Source: Atopsyche davidsoni (taxonomy: Eukaryota > Arthropoda > Insecta > Trichoptera > Hydrobiosidae). Taken from it: a stretch of DNA of 64,000 nucleotides. The DNA is taken from assembly GCA_022113835.1 (NCBI GenBank), contig JAILWY010000008.1, positions 1,666,001 to 1,730,000 on the forward strand, read 5' to 3'. Made by a program: the position numbers and the translations under genes. This document shows, piece after piece, positions 47,913-59,487 of this stretch (within the stretch, counting starts at the first letter, position 1; every line of letters begins with the position of its first letter). The notes under the pieces are model-generated. The model had not been told where the DNA came from. It did no database searches and saw only the letters and a program-made list of their open reading frames with translations.

Positions 47913-49914
47913 ATTAAATGTGTCTATAGACAAATTTAAGATAACAACTATTGCTGTGATTCGTAGATTTTGTCCAGCTATATTAGCGAGCGACCCACTG
48001 TGCGGTTCGTGAAGCGCAAACATATCGGGGCATATTTGAGCTTCCCTCGCAGCTAATCTCGGGCCGATAAGCCCGCCTGATGACACAACCCCGCCAAAGG
48101 GGATGCTTTCAAATTTGAAATGGTTTCCCGCGCTTTTCAGATAACGGTTTTATTTCCTGGGGTTGAGGAATAGTCGAATTCGTCGTGCGTAAGTTCTTTT
48201 GCGTGGCCTTAAAACATTACAACAAAACCGATAGCCAACTGAGTATTAATTATTCAAAAGCCTAGTTTTTTTTTTACAGATTATTGAAATTTATAAAATT
48301 ATTATAAGTATGTGAATAATGAATATTATAACAAGTTGTGCTATTTATAACTTTTAATATAACAGTATATTGTTCTCAGTATAACATTAAATATTCCAGT
48401 GCTATCTATAACAATTAATCTTGTGGGTTTGAATATGGTTTGTATCGATCTTCGATGATTATTCTGACCACACAGAGGGTCCAGAGTGTAAATCTCTCTG
48501 AAATGCTTCATAGGGAGATTCAATCGAGTATGACCGAGTATTCTAGGGGAAGCAATGGCGGAGGGTATAAAATACCTTTTGCTTTACCAGAGTATTTCAA
48601 AGTTTTCTGTGTTATATATAATATTGAGGTACTTAATAAATTAAATTTAATTATGTCGTTTAGTGTGTGAATTGATAGCTCAAAAATATATAATAAATAC
48701 AGTTAACATATTTAGCTAAAAAATATTTATTCAGTTTTATTTATTTAAAATTGATTTTCTTAATATTTTTATTTCTACGTGAAAAACGTATTAAATATAA
48801 AATTATATAGAGTATTTTACATAACAGCTATGTTTTTTCTATAAAGCTGCATGTAATCAATTTATAGGAGCAATATTTAAAAATATAGGTTTTGAATGCA
48901 TTTATCTAGTTTAGTAAAAAACTTAAAAAAATATTGTGAACCTGAGTCAATCAATCGTAAAAATAATTGTTTTACAAGCCGCTTTATAAGTAAAGTGTAG
49001 ACGGCCTAAGTCTACATTATATTGGTTTAATTATTTAGCACTAGAATTCCTTGTGAAATCATTTACTGTAAGACCGTTACAATAACTTTATTCACAAAAA
49101 TAATAACTAATAATCAATAGACAGGTTTTTTAGCATCGTCACAATATAACCTTACAATAATAGAATTACAAATCCGATGAAAATCTTAACAAATGAAATT
49201 AATCAAGAATAATAAAAGGTTGTTATCTTGTTAGCTTTTTGACTACTTGGTTGTTAATTTACCTTTTTTTCCAAATCCAAATAAAAAATATATATATTTG
49301 ATAAAACAAAACATATTAAATACTCAAATCAAGACTTGAGTTTGGCATTTAAGCCAAACACAAATATGTTTCGAGATCGGATTTTTTGACATGAAATATT
49401 AATTGTACAGGTAAGTAGGGCTACCAAAAGTATATAAATACTGCAAAAAAATTCGAAGGGCGCTCTTCGTTTGATAAAAACACCCTTTGATCTTTGAGAA
49501 TCCATGACACTAGAATAATAGCACCCTCGACCACCCGGCACTCTGAAACCCACCCCCGGGCCGTGGGGTGGGCTACGAGGTATTTAACATTTGACGGTTG
49601 GATGTTCGGGTTAAATTGGTTTCGCTGGTATCTCAGGCCACCGCTTTTTGATTGGTCCGAATGATTTACGACGGTAATTAACGGGTATAAATGCTGGATT
49701 TTTCATTTTTTCCTTGGCGAGCGGAAAAATTATGGTTCGGCTAAAAATTCGCACTCCAAATATCTTTATAATTCGATTAAATTCTTCTTATAAGCTTTAA
49801 ATAAATAATTTACGTAAAAAAAATATGCGTACATATCAGTGGCGTGCGATGAGGAAATACAAGGCTGGATGATGGTGTGGTTTATTTGTGGAATTTCTCT
49901 AACTCTTTCGTATA
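47913..49914. other. Gene-free stretch
   Basis: GC-richer patches at 47980-48150 and 49500-49640; otherwise AT-rich. I see nothing to annotate. Confidence 0.4.
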
Positions 49915-49922
49915 CCCTAAGT

Positions 49923-50572
49923 CAGTGCTTCTCAAAGTGGTCCCTACGGACCCCAGGGGGTCCTTAGAAAATTAAAATCGATTTGGGGTCCCTGAACAAC
50001 GTCAGGGGGTCCGCGCAAGGTTTAATATGAAATGAAAAAATTGTGACACATTTTTTACTAATATGGAAGTTAAAATAAATAACAATGAATACATTATTAG
50101 CGATTTTTACGTTCTAAGTAAAATATAAATATAGACAGGTGCATGAAATACAAGTAATAACAGGCAACGCGGTGAGTCAGGAAGGTTTATACAGGAACGC
50201 AATATAGTCGATACTTGCACCAACTAGTCTATAATATGAATTTATGTAGTTTTTCAACCAGGGTCCGTAGGCAAGTTTTGATTATGAAAGGGGATTCATG
50301 GACAAGTTTTGACTATGAAAGGGGCTCCATGGGCAAGTTTTGACTATGAATGGGGTCCGTAGGCAAGTTTTGACTATGAAAGGGGGTCCGAAGGCAAGTT
50401 TTGACTATGAAAGGGGGTCCGAAGGCAAGTTTTGACTATGAAAGGGGGTCCGAAGGCAAGTTTTGACTATGAAAAGGGGTTCACAGGCAAGTTTTGACCA
50501 TGAAATGGGGTCTGTGGGCAAGTTTTGACTATGAAAAGAGGTCCGTGGGCCAAAAGAGTTTGAAAGCCACTG
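49923..50572 (+). mobile_element. Non-autonomous hAT element with 8-bp target duplication
   Basis: The left end CAGTGCTTCTCAAAGTGG and the right end (complement of CAGTGGCTTTCAAACTC) are hAT-type inverted repeats. CCCTAAGT (49915-49922) and CCCTAAAT (50573-50580) form an 8-bp target duplication with one difference, as expected for hAT. The 650-bp body has no transposase frame and includes the minisatellite at 50261-50551, whose GGGGTCCG words resemble the subterminal GGGGGTCC repeats near the left end (49955-50010). Confidence 0.85.
50261..50551 (+). repeat. 31-bp minisatellite inside the hAT element
   Basis: About nine and a half units of the form GGGGTCCGNAGGCAAG then TTTTGACTATGAAA. Units 4 to 7 are nearly identical, while the outer units are more diverged, the usual pattern of amplification from the middle of an array. 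Confidence 0.9.
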
Positions 50573-50580
50573 CCCTAAAT

Positions 50581-52959
50581 AAATAGAAACTATTTCAATT
50601 TATTAAGCATTAACAAATCACGAAGTTTTTAAACTAAACAGTATCGTGAATAAATTTTAAATCTTAAACATAATCCATTTAAACAACTAAAAGCAATTAT
50701 AATTGTTTATGATAGTAGTTCGTTATTTTTATATGTCCTCTAATGGAAGTGGAAATGGACCAGCAATGTCACAAAACTTGATACTATTCACCCTGCCCAG
50801 TATGACTAATGGATGTGGTGCATTCTGTACTCTGCAGCGAGCTGAGCTGTTCCTTATGCAATAAAGATGCATCTCTGTATTCAACTGAGTTGCATCATAA
50901 AGATTTTGTATTCAATTAAATGACTGCAATACTGTATTTAATCTGTTAAAAGCTTTTCGTTTGATATACAGTCCTCGGGTCTTTTTGCTGTATGTGCCAC
51001 AATTTATAGAATAGGGGATGTGCTTCTACTCGTTACGACTTTGTATGCAATTTTAAACAACCTTGTACTAACCAGAATGAGTGTTATTTGTACAAATCAG
51101 TGTAAAATGTTGGTTATCATAGTATTATATATTTTATATTGAGCATACAACCAATTTAATCCTCTTTGCCAAAGTTCGTCTCAAAATGTATTCGTTTTTT
51201 CTTAGTTAAGTTTTAAATTATGTTTATGAATACTTTACCAAAACATTATTTTTTTTTTTTTTTAAAACAACCCCAACCTTTAACTACCCATAAGTCAAAT
51301 ATTTTTAGAAAATCGTAAGACTCGCAATAGGCGAACAGCTAAGCGACTTATCAGATTAAAATGGGGTGATTAATTTTAATGGTATTATGTAAACATCTTG
51401 AACAATTACGCTGAAGCCTTTTTAAGTGAAATTTATAAAAGATGTATTTAAGTACGGTGTGGCTAACTAGCTAGACTAAACATGCTTTAAAAAAACCTCC
51501 ACCATTAATTCGGTTACAACAAACAATAACACCTTCATCCCTCAAGTTCCAGCCTGTTACCTCCCGGGTGGTAAAAAACTGGCAAAGGGACCAACCCCTG
51601 TCGCAGGAAGCTATAGTGTCAATTCTCCACAACCCTAATTTACGCAAATAACCCCATGCTACCCCAATTCATCCTGAAGGCACAGGTATGAGAACGTGCG
51701 TACCGGTTGCCATGATTTTATTTTTTGCTTTCCTTAATGGTTTTAATTAAATTATTTTTTAAAAAAATGGTTACAAATCATGGTATTTAAAAATTAAAAT
51801 GTTTAACGCTATTTGGAATATTTTTATAAATTTTAGTAATTTTAACATTTTAACTTTCTCGCTGATAACATAAATAATTACAATGATCTTTATGAAATAT
51901 TTTTTATCAAAGCCTCCATATTAAATGTGGATAATAAATCTACACGTGAAGCGACGAGAAAAATTCTCAAAAAATCAACCGGTGCGTTGATTACAGATTT
52001 CACCTGTGCTGTTTTGCAAACGAATTAAAAACACACCTGTTCAGTTTTTTTGCTCCAGTTTAATTTGTAGATTACGGTGAGCGAGCACGTGTTATCTCAG
52101 CCATGAAATAAAACGTGGACATGTGTTCAAGTACAAGTCTACGCCTGATAACAAAAACGAGAACACCTATTTTTTTGTAAATTAACTTATTAAACGTATT
52201 AATGTTCTTTACGTACTATTTTCTTTGTATTAAAAAATATATATTAATTTTTTTTTATTGTGTTCAAATCTTGGAATACTTCAATTTTGCAGTTGATCAA
52301 TTTAATAAATTATTATAAAATCCTTTTGTAGTGTTAAGTCTTTTATAATATTTAATTCGTATTCAATTTAATTCAAAAAAAAAATTTATACTATATAAAA
52401 CTACTTTAAACAGACTTAAATCGCAGACAAGCTATTTTCATTGCTAAGAATCATAAAATAAGTCTTACAAAAAAGCCCTTGCCAATTAGACAAACCCGCA
52501 ATGAAGAGACCACGGGAGGCTGCGCTTTGCTGAAAAATGCACTGCACCGGAAGGCTGTATTTTATCCCGGCAAGCCTTATTTTTCCAACTTATTTGCTAA
52601 TTAACCCCAGAACCAACCCTGGCTCATGATCTCTCCACGTTGCAAATCATATTTATTTTGTTGAATCTCCTAGTTCGTTCAGCGCAGCGCTGAAAAAACT
52701 AACCGTTTAACTTTTTTTTTTTAGGAAGCTTTGCAATTCTTTTCCATTCACGTTTAACGTGGGTTTGAATTTGAAAATTTCAGGCTATTTATCTGAACTT
52801 TTTATTCGTTGCAGAAATTTAAATTTTTTTTGCTCCAATATAAAGTGATTTTTTTTTTTCATATATATATATAAATATTTACTTTATTATTTATAAATAA
52901 ACATACATATATGTGTTAAAAAAGGTGCAAATATATGTTGGTTGAGTGAATTCAGAAAT
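50581..52959. other. Gene-free stretch
   Basis: AT-rich with GC-richer patches at 51510-51710 and 52490-52640. No gene or repeat is recognised. Confidence 0.4.
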
Positions 52960-52974
52960 TCGGCATAACGTTGG

Positions 52975-53180
52975 TTTTTAGCGAGGTTCTACCTCGCGGT
53001 CTAATGGCTGATGTAGTTAATCAGGAGCTTGCGGTTCGGGGTTCAATCCCAGGCGCTGTAAACTTGGGGTTTTACTGGAAAATTCATGTTATTCGATGGC
53101 AATGGGAGAGGAATCGTTTCAGGCGAAAACCTTTCACTGGAAATGCAATTACGAGGGATGTTTGGATGCCACTTGATTAG
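52975..53180 (+). mobile_element. tRNA-like SINE or tRNA relic
   Basis: GGTCTAATGGC (52998-53008) resembles an A box and GGTTCAATCCC (53040-53050) a B box, 42 bp apart as in tRNAs. A perfect 7-bp hairpin, GCGAGGT-TCT-ACCTCGC, precedes them (52981-52997). The T-stem is only partly paired. The open frame across it reads like a translated tRNA-like SINE (VRGSIPG across the B box), not a gene. Only one copy lies in the window, so the 3' limit is a guess. Confidence 0.5.
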
Positions 53181-54550
53181 GAATTTACGATTTTGTAAAA
53201 ATAGATACGGTTTTATGGAGCGTCTTGAACGAATCGATTCCGTGTGAAAGGATGTCTTTCAGGAAATCTGTTAACTGATAAGAGCCGACATATATATCTG
53301 CTAACTATTTTGATTTATTTATTTAGTTATTGAAAAATTACAAAAACAAGTTTATTTAAAATTAACCATGCTATACAACAATAACAAAAAATATTTTATA
53401 TAGCTCCAAATTTAGTTAGATTTTTTTTAAAAACCCTAATTTTTTTTTACTTAGTATATCATTTTTCTTTAATTTTAAAACTGACTAAAAAGACTGTATG
53501 TTATTCAAATTAAATAATCAATACTTTCAATTGATCCCCTGAACTTCGAACTATCTGTCTTAAAATATGATTTCTGCCTTGAACGTAATTTAACTATGAA
53601 GCAATTTATTTCTTACGTATTTGATACTTTACCAAAATTGTATAAATGATATTTCGTTATTATTATTAAACGTTACAAATTACGGTATATAATCAACTGA
53701 TATTACAAACGTTAGATGCAGCATTCCTTTAAACCCATTTCATTGGAAAGATCTTTGTTTGATCTGAGAGAAATGAAACCTGACCTAACCTTTAGAACTA
53801 AGGCTTCTTTTGGTTAAGACAAATATTATCTCAATTACTAGATTACGTCAATCCAACTAAAGGGTAAGATTTCATTTCAAAAAAAATTCTTGATTAAGAA
53901 TTATAAATAAATGTAAATAATTATAAAAATTGTGAAAATAAATAATATTCTTTAGACGTAATCAAAATTTGCCAAGTAACGCGTAAAATTTTAAAACTTA
54001 AAACATAAGGTAAGAACAAAAAAACCTTTAATCTATAAAGTTATTCATCCTTTCGCAATAAAGTAAAGCACTACATGGTTGAAGCTTAAAGCTAATTAAA
54101 AATGTTCGTTCTTCCACAACCTCAATTCCTAAGCTTTTGTATCACATCACCAGCAGATACTAACGAAAAGCTCTCACACGGTACGCTCGGGTAATGTTCT
54201 TCAGGTTTTCTATTAATCAAAGCCTTCGAGAACATTCTTGTTTCAGATCCAATTGTACTAAGCTTTGACTATCCTCTCCGGGGTAATTCTCACTCTAGCA
54301 CAGCCTCTGTGGTTTCAGTGAGTTCTGATAGATGGAGCCCCGAGCTTTCAGGGAAGATGTTGATGCTTTTTCTGTAAAGTAAATTGTGTAGAATGTCTAG
54401 AGATTAATTACATTACGTTTTTTGGGTGTTTTATAAACTGTTATTATGACATAAACAGTCACCCAATGATTAATCGTTAATGCAAACTTGTGTATTCATT
54501 GCAATATTGCAAATTCGTTAAACCATACTTTAAATTTATTTAGTCAGAAC
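53181..54550. other. Gene-free stretch
   Basis: AT-rich with a GC-richer patch at 54110-54350. I see nothing to annotate. Confidence 0.4.
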
Positions 54551-54717
54551 AAAACTTTTGTTCAGTTTTGTTCTGCATCTGATGATGACCAAGTCTGTTG
54601 CTCGAAACTATTCATGCATAAACTATAATAAACTCAAAGTGAAGAAAGATTACAATGTTACCCTTGTCATTAATAAAAAATGGATCTTCACCAATCAAAT
54701 GCCTTGTCCCTCAACAA
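54551..54717 (+). mobile_element. Hammerhead-family element, right arm and centre only
   Basis: Begins at the central palindrome CAGAACAAAAC / GTTTTGTTCTG, then carries the hammerhead-like core (54574-54618), GCATAAACTATAATAAACTC, GTGAAG, and the right terminus ATGGATCTTCACCAATCAAA and CCTTGTCCCTCAACAA. The left arm is absent. No target duplication is clear. Confidence 0.75.
54574..54618 (+). ncRNA. Hammerhead ribozyme-like motif, partly decayed
   Basis: Stem I TGCAT/ATGCA; core CTGATGA (54579-54585); stem II GACCAA/TTGCTC with one C-C mismatch (ancestral TTGGTC); core GAAA (54604-54607). Stem III is ACTATT instead of ACTAGT, which loses one of its two pairs. Probably inactive. Confidence 0.5.
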
Positions 54718-54812
54718 GATTAATTAATATTTTATTGATTTTTGTGAAGACCGTCTCACAGGAAGTACGATTTTGTAATTATTTAGTTGGCATTATAAGT
54801 ACGTTGTTTCAT

Positions 54813-54962
54813 TTATAGGATACGATTGTTAAAAATTCTTGCTTAGTACTAGTGATTCGTTGGTATAATTGGTAATGCACCGGCCATGTAAGCTTGGGGA
54901 TATGAGTCCAAATCCCACACAAATCACGATGATATTTTTCTAAGAGTTTTTTTAATCAATTT
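54813..54962 (+). mobile_element. tRNA-Thr-like retroposon, copy G, truncated both ends
   Basis: Starts at TCATTTATAGGATACGATTG in the left arm and ends soon after ATATTTTTCTAAGAG. The tRNA-like module is 54854-54926, again 73 nt, with a more tRNA-like D-arm (TTGGTATAATTGGTAATGC) than other copies but a damaged T-stem (ATGAG/CCCAC). Confidence 0.75.
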
Positions 54963-55737
54963 TCAATATTTGAAAAAATGATCATAAATATTTTATAGCA
55001 AAAAACTACGTCTGAAAGCTTTTTATTATATTATACTAGAAAATTGCTTTTATTTGAATGATTTTTTTTTTTTAAAGTTACTGAAATCTATATGTACACA
55101 CGTATATTATGTGTATATATACTGAAGGGTGTACATGGATATCATGTAAATAAACATTTCTTAATAATATTTCCTAAACAACATTATAACTTCGGCAAAG
55201 CAAAAAATATATAAGGGAAAGTTTTTGTACCCCTTCTCTCGCCTGTGGAAAACACACAAAGGGCAACTACGACTCTGGTCTAATTGAGTTCCCCGGCAGT
55301 TGCTCTTGAAGTTAGACCAGGCTGAGTATAAGTGAGTCGGCCGGACATCTCCCGCAGAGCCTTCGTCTTTGGCCAGCCCGGCCTCACAGCTTCCTGGAGG
55401 CTGTATTTATATTTTACGTTGATTAATTGATAAACGAGGTGCTGTTCTAACGAAGGTTCTGGGCTTAAGAGCACCTCAGTTGCAGCGCACAATCCTTTGT
55501 TGTTCTGTATTGTTACTTCTGCGAGAAATATTGTTCCCCTTCGGGCAAACATTCTGTTTGGAGGCGATTAAGAATTTCGCTCGGCGCCCGATGTTTCGTT
55601 TTTTTTTTTTTTTTTTTAATATAATACAACATTTAAACACTGGTTTACTCAAATCTTGTGATGAAAATATAATGGGTATTAAAAAGGTTTGTAGATTTTG
55701 GCCGCTATAGTTATCAGTTGATTTTTTTGAAATTTCT

Positions 55738-55790
55738 AGAAGATGAACCTAGTACCGGAAGTGAAACATTAAAGGCTTCAAATTATAATA
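55738..55790 (+). repeat. Short dispersed motif (AGTACCGGAA ... GAAAC), copy 2
   Basis: AGATGAACCTAGTACCGGAA, GTGAAACATTAAAGGCTTC: partner of 2119-2165. It ends just before an (AT)n tract. Confidence 0.4.
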
Positions 55791-55804
55791 CATTTTAACA
55801 CCAA

Positions 55805-55806
<2 letters not shown>

Positions 55807-55866
<60 letters not shown>
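55807..55866. repeat. (AT)n microsatellite, about 30 units
   Basis: Uninterrupted TA/AT alternation over about 58 bp, the longest in the window. Confidence 0.95.
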
Positions 55867-55870
<4 letters not shown>

Positions 55871-57820
55871 ATATAAATATATGTATATTTTATTATTATT
55901 AACTTATTTTGAACTTTGAAATTGAAATATAGCTTTTAGGCGTAGGCATATAATATCGGGGCGAGGGGCTGTTTGTGTTGTCGAACTTATAATTACTTGT
56001 AGATTATCTTTGACTCTTGCAAATGACCGAAGTTCTAAAGACATTTTCCATGCACTATTAGCCTCGTGGCCGACTGACGCCTTCCTCACCTCGCGTAGTA
56101 TCAAGTTCTAAATCTCATTTTACAGGTCGTTGGACATCGGCTAATACCCTCAACCCCCTAGTATTAATATGTCCATAGAAAAGATAACCTTTGGTTTAAA
56201 TAATCGATTTTATACGTTTATGTATAATATATATAGTAATAATAATAAATTATTTGAACTTTCGAAATCGCAATACAACATTTACATTACAAGGAATTAC
56301 CATAGGATGCTTATACTTTAATATGAACATTGCATAAAAAAACAGCTCGCAGCAATGTATAGTATCCAAATAATTATAGTACGTAAAATAATAGAATTTA
56401 CTGTGATTTATTTGTGTTAAAAAAAGTATTTATTTATAAATACATTGTTTTTAAATAATTTATTAACGTAAAGTGAATTTAATAGCTTCTCATTATTTTC
56501 GCACTTCCCTTGATTATTTTATTTTAATTATATAAAATATCATGGTAAAAGTAATTGTGTGATCGCACAAATTTTTAAAAAATTATTTCATACAAAGCAT
56601 TAATCGAATCCATACTATATAAGACTGGAGAGATTGATTTTCTTCTGGGTAAACTCAAGTCCATCTTTTTCTGCGAAATCCAATCAGCGCGACATCCATC
56701 GATGAAATCCCACAAATAGGTCTTATTTGATGTCCCATAGTGATATAATTACGATCGAAGGGTTAGTGGTTTCAGCATGGGGGACATCCACTCCATCTGT
56801 ATAATTTGATTAATCACATTAAATTTTTATAATATAATATTTTTAAATTTTCAACAAAATGTCATATTCAATTATCAGTTCTGGTTCATTAAATTTTTAT
56901 TACTTTGAACAGGTTTTTGTAACAGATTTATGTTTCAAAGGTGACAAACAAGTTTATTATAAATTATACACAATTATATAAATTAAACACAGCATTACTG
57001 AACACTAGATCGCTGTAGCTGTGAAGGTTTATCCACTCATTAATATAAATATTCGAGGGATTTTATTTATGATGCCATCAATGAATTTTTACTATTGAAT
57101 ACCAAGTGGGGATTCATCAGTTCTAATTAATGACTCTATTTTAAAAAAAAATATCGAAAGTGTATTATTTTTTTAATAAAATATGTCCTCCATTAATATT
57201 TTTCCATCCAGCAACCCTGCGTTAATTCCGTAGTTCATTCATTCAACACTAAATTAAACTGACAATTGATAAATTGGATCTATGTGCTAAGGAAAAGCGG
57301 TAAAGTTCCTCGTGTTTTTTTTTACTTTTCAGTGGTAGAACACACTCCATCTTGCTTTCCGTGTTCTGGCACTCGGAAACCGACTAGAACAAATACAACT
57401 TCGCTCCGTGTACAACATTTCCAACGAAGACAACACAATCAGTACTGTACCATTTTATGGTTAAGTAAAATAACTGCTTAGATATTGAAAAAGTGTCAAA
57501 TATCCTATTTTGACCGTATTTTCAGAAATACCCAATAAAGTATACAGCTACTGATTGTCCAGGAAAAAAAATAGGCATCGATAGACAGATATTAAGAATA
57601 CCGTATATATGAAACCAAGATTGAAAAAAGATGAAATAACAATTACTATTCAAAGAAAAAAACAATAAACCTATGTTTTTTTTGTTTTAATTATTTCTTA
57701 TTCTCTGTGAATTAGTGGTCAAAAGGACCAACGTAACAAGCTATGAAATTTTGAAGGTGTTAAACATTCAAGCTGTTGTATCACATAAAATCAACCATAA
57801 AAATATTTTATTTATATGTA

Positions 57821-58384
57821 CAGGGTGTCTAAATAGAATATCAGGTGAATGTGAATAGTGACCGTTATTGCGATATGCTGCGAATTTTTTTAGGCCCAGA
57901 GTTGCAAGAGTTTCAAGGTTTCAACTCAAAAACGCGGTTCCAATAAGACCACTTGCCATTCATGCAATCAATCAATTGAAGCTGTTAACGCATTATTCCC
58001 TAATAAGGTCATTTCACGTAGAGGTAACATCAACTGGCCTCCCAGAAGCCCCGACCTTAGCCCTCTTGACTATTTCGTATGGGGATACCTAAAAACTAGG
58101 GTTTATAAGAATAATCCGATGAACCTAACGGAATTGAAACAAAACATCAGGTCAGAAATGGGGCAGCAATATCGAGGGCTATGTGTCAGCGTATTATCAG
58201 CAATCTTCGTTTCAGATTAAAAGAGTGCCAGCAGCGTAACAGTCACCATTTGGATAACATCATCTTTTCTAAATAATTTTCCATTTTTTATTTTTAAACT
58301 CAACAATAAAAAAAATTACTTGCTTACTAGTAGTTTTTGTTTTACTGGACTAACAAATACCCGATACTCTTTTTGGACACCCTG
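57821..58384 (+). mobile_element. Internally deleted mariner-type element, copy 2
   Basis: Ends CAGGGTGTCTAAATAG and GGACACCCTG with TA duplications (57819-57820, 58385-58386). The 564-bp body parallels copy 1 at 38073-38620 at roughly 88% by eye. Confidence 0.85.
57978..58160 (+). pseudogene. Mariner-type transposase C-terminal remnant, 61 open codons
   Basis: The open frame reads EAVNALF..., RRGNINWPPRSPDLSPLDYF, VWGYLK, RVYKNNPMN and KQNIRSEM. WPPRSPDL holds the last catalytic Asp of mariner-type transposases. An extra G after 58160 shifts the frame, and the N-terminal two thirds are deleted, so no enzyme is made. Confidence 0.8.
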
Positions 58385-58386
58385 TA

Positions 58387-59049
58387 TATCTACTTATTTT
58401 AATATTTAATGTATTTAAAACAATAGTCGTCAAATTTCTACATTTCACCGAGTAGCTCTCCGATTCAACCACAATTCTAAAGAGTCAACAGAATTACTGT
58501 GGCAGTGTACCCTTTGAGCTTGAATCCCACCTGCTATAGCACTGGGGGCGCGCCAACACACACCCTTGTGTGCCCAGACAGCCTCCACACCCCCAACAGA
58601 TGTGAATCCTGAAAAGGTACTCGTGCCGAGTTTTTATTGAAGCTGACACTTCGAGTTGGCTCTTTCCGCTTTATATTTTCATCGTATCGGATTGCAGCTG
58701 AAAAAAATCTCTCTTTGAAAACTTTCTAAATTTTAACCAATTGATCTTGTATTTTAAAATAAGCAGATTTGATTTACTTATACAACTCAAAACAGTTGTG
58801 AAAGCCCGCTTAGTATTCACATCACCATTGAATTATAATAAATATTAAATAAATCCAAATTTCAACCCATACATGCCTATTGAGTTTTCAGTATATCTAT
58901 ATCTATATAGATATATATATCAGTTTCTTTTTAAATATATTATATACGAGTATGATCATGTTTTCAAAATATACATTTTTTCCGTCCGTATAATAATTAA
59001 TTATTATTTTAATTAATTTCTGATAATTTACCGTAAATATTTTTAACAG
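58387..59049. other. Gene-free stretch
   Basis: A GC-richer patch at 58490-58670 and a short TATA-rich palindrome near 58896-58922. Nothing else is recognised. Confidence 0.4.
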
Positions 59050-59160
59050 AGAGTACTTGGTGGAATTCCATTTTAATATTTTTGAGTAAAATACTTGGAA
59101 CTAAAATACTTCTAATGAATATGTGGAAAATCACTCAAGTATTTTACTCAAAAATATTAA
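59050..59160. repeat. Repeat X fragment with a short element Z palindrome
   Basis: AGTACTTGGTGGAATTCC (repeat X) is followed by an inverted pair AATATTTTTGAGTAAAATAC / GTATTTTACTCAAAAATATT. Its right half includes ATGTGGAAAATCACTCAAG, as in element Z at 47005-47210. Confidence 0.65.
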
Positions 59161-59218
59161 ATAACATTATCAATAAAATTTGTTATCAGGTTAAATAGTA
59201 AACAAAGCAGAAATATAT

Positions 59219-59476
59219 AATTCATGACTTGAAATAACTTTTTATAACTTCTTCACGTTGAGTTTATTTTTACATTTATGCATGACTAGTTTCAACCTAA
59301 AGACTTGGTCATCATCATATGCAGAACGAATCTGTTTTGTTGATGACCAAATCTTTTGGTTGAGACTAGTCGTGCATAAATGTTAAAATAAACTCAACAT
59401 GAAGAGATTATAAAAAGTTATTTCAAATCATTAATAAAAAATGGATCTTCACCAAGCAAATGCCTTGTCCCTCAAC
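59219..59476 (+). mobile_element. Palindromic hammerhead-family element, 11-bp target duplication
   Basis: CAGAAATATAT flanks it at 59208-59218 and 59477-59487. Inverted arms TGAAATAACTTTTTATAACT and AAAAAGTTATTTCA, and GAGTTTATTT...GCATGACTAGTTTCAACC with its near-complement, form a palindrome of about 210 bp. The right side extends to GGATCTTCACCAAGCAAATG and CCTTGTCCCTCAAC. Both strands keep the hammerhead outline but with broken cores (ATGATGA on minus; GAGAC instead of GAAAC on plus). Confidence 0.75.
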
Positions 59477-59487
59477 CAGAAATATAT

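Larger units (their letters stand above)
54963..57818. other. Gene-free stretch
   Basis: Contains the repeat motif at 55738 and the (AT)n tract at 55807. The 90-codon minus frame at 55280-55552 lies in a GC-richer patch (55230-55480) but has no recognisable domain. Confidence 0.4.
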
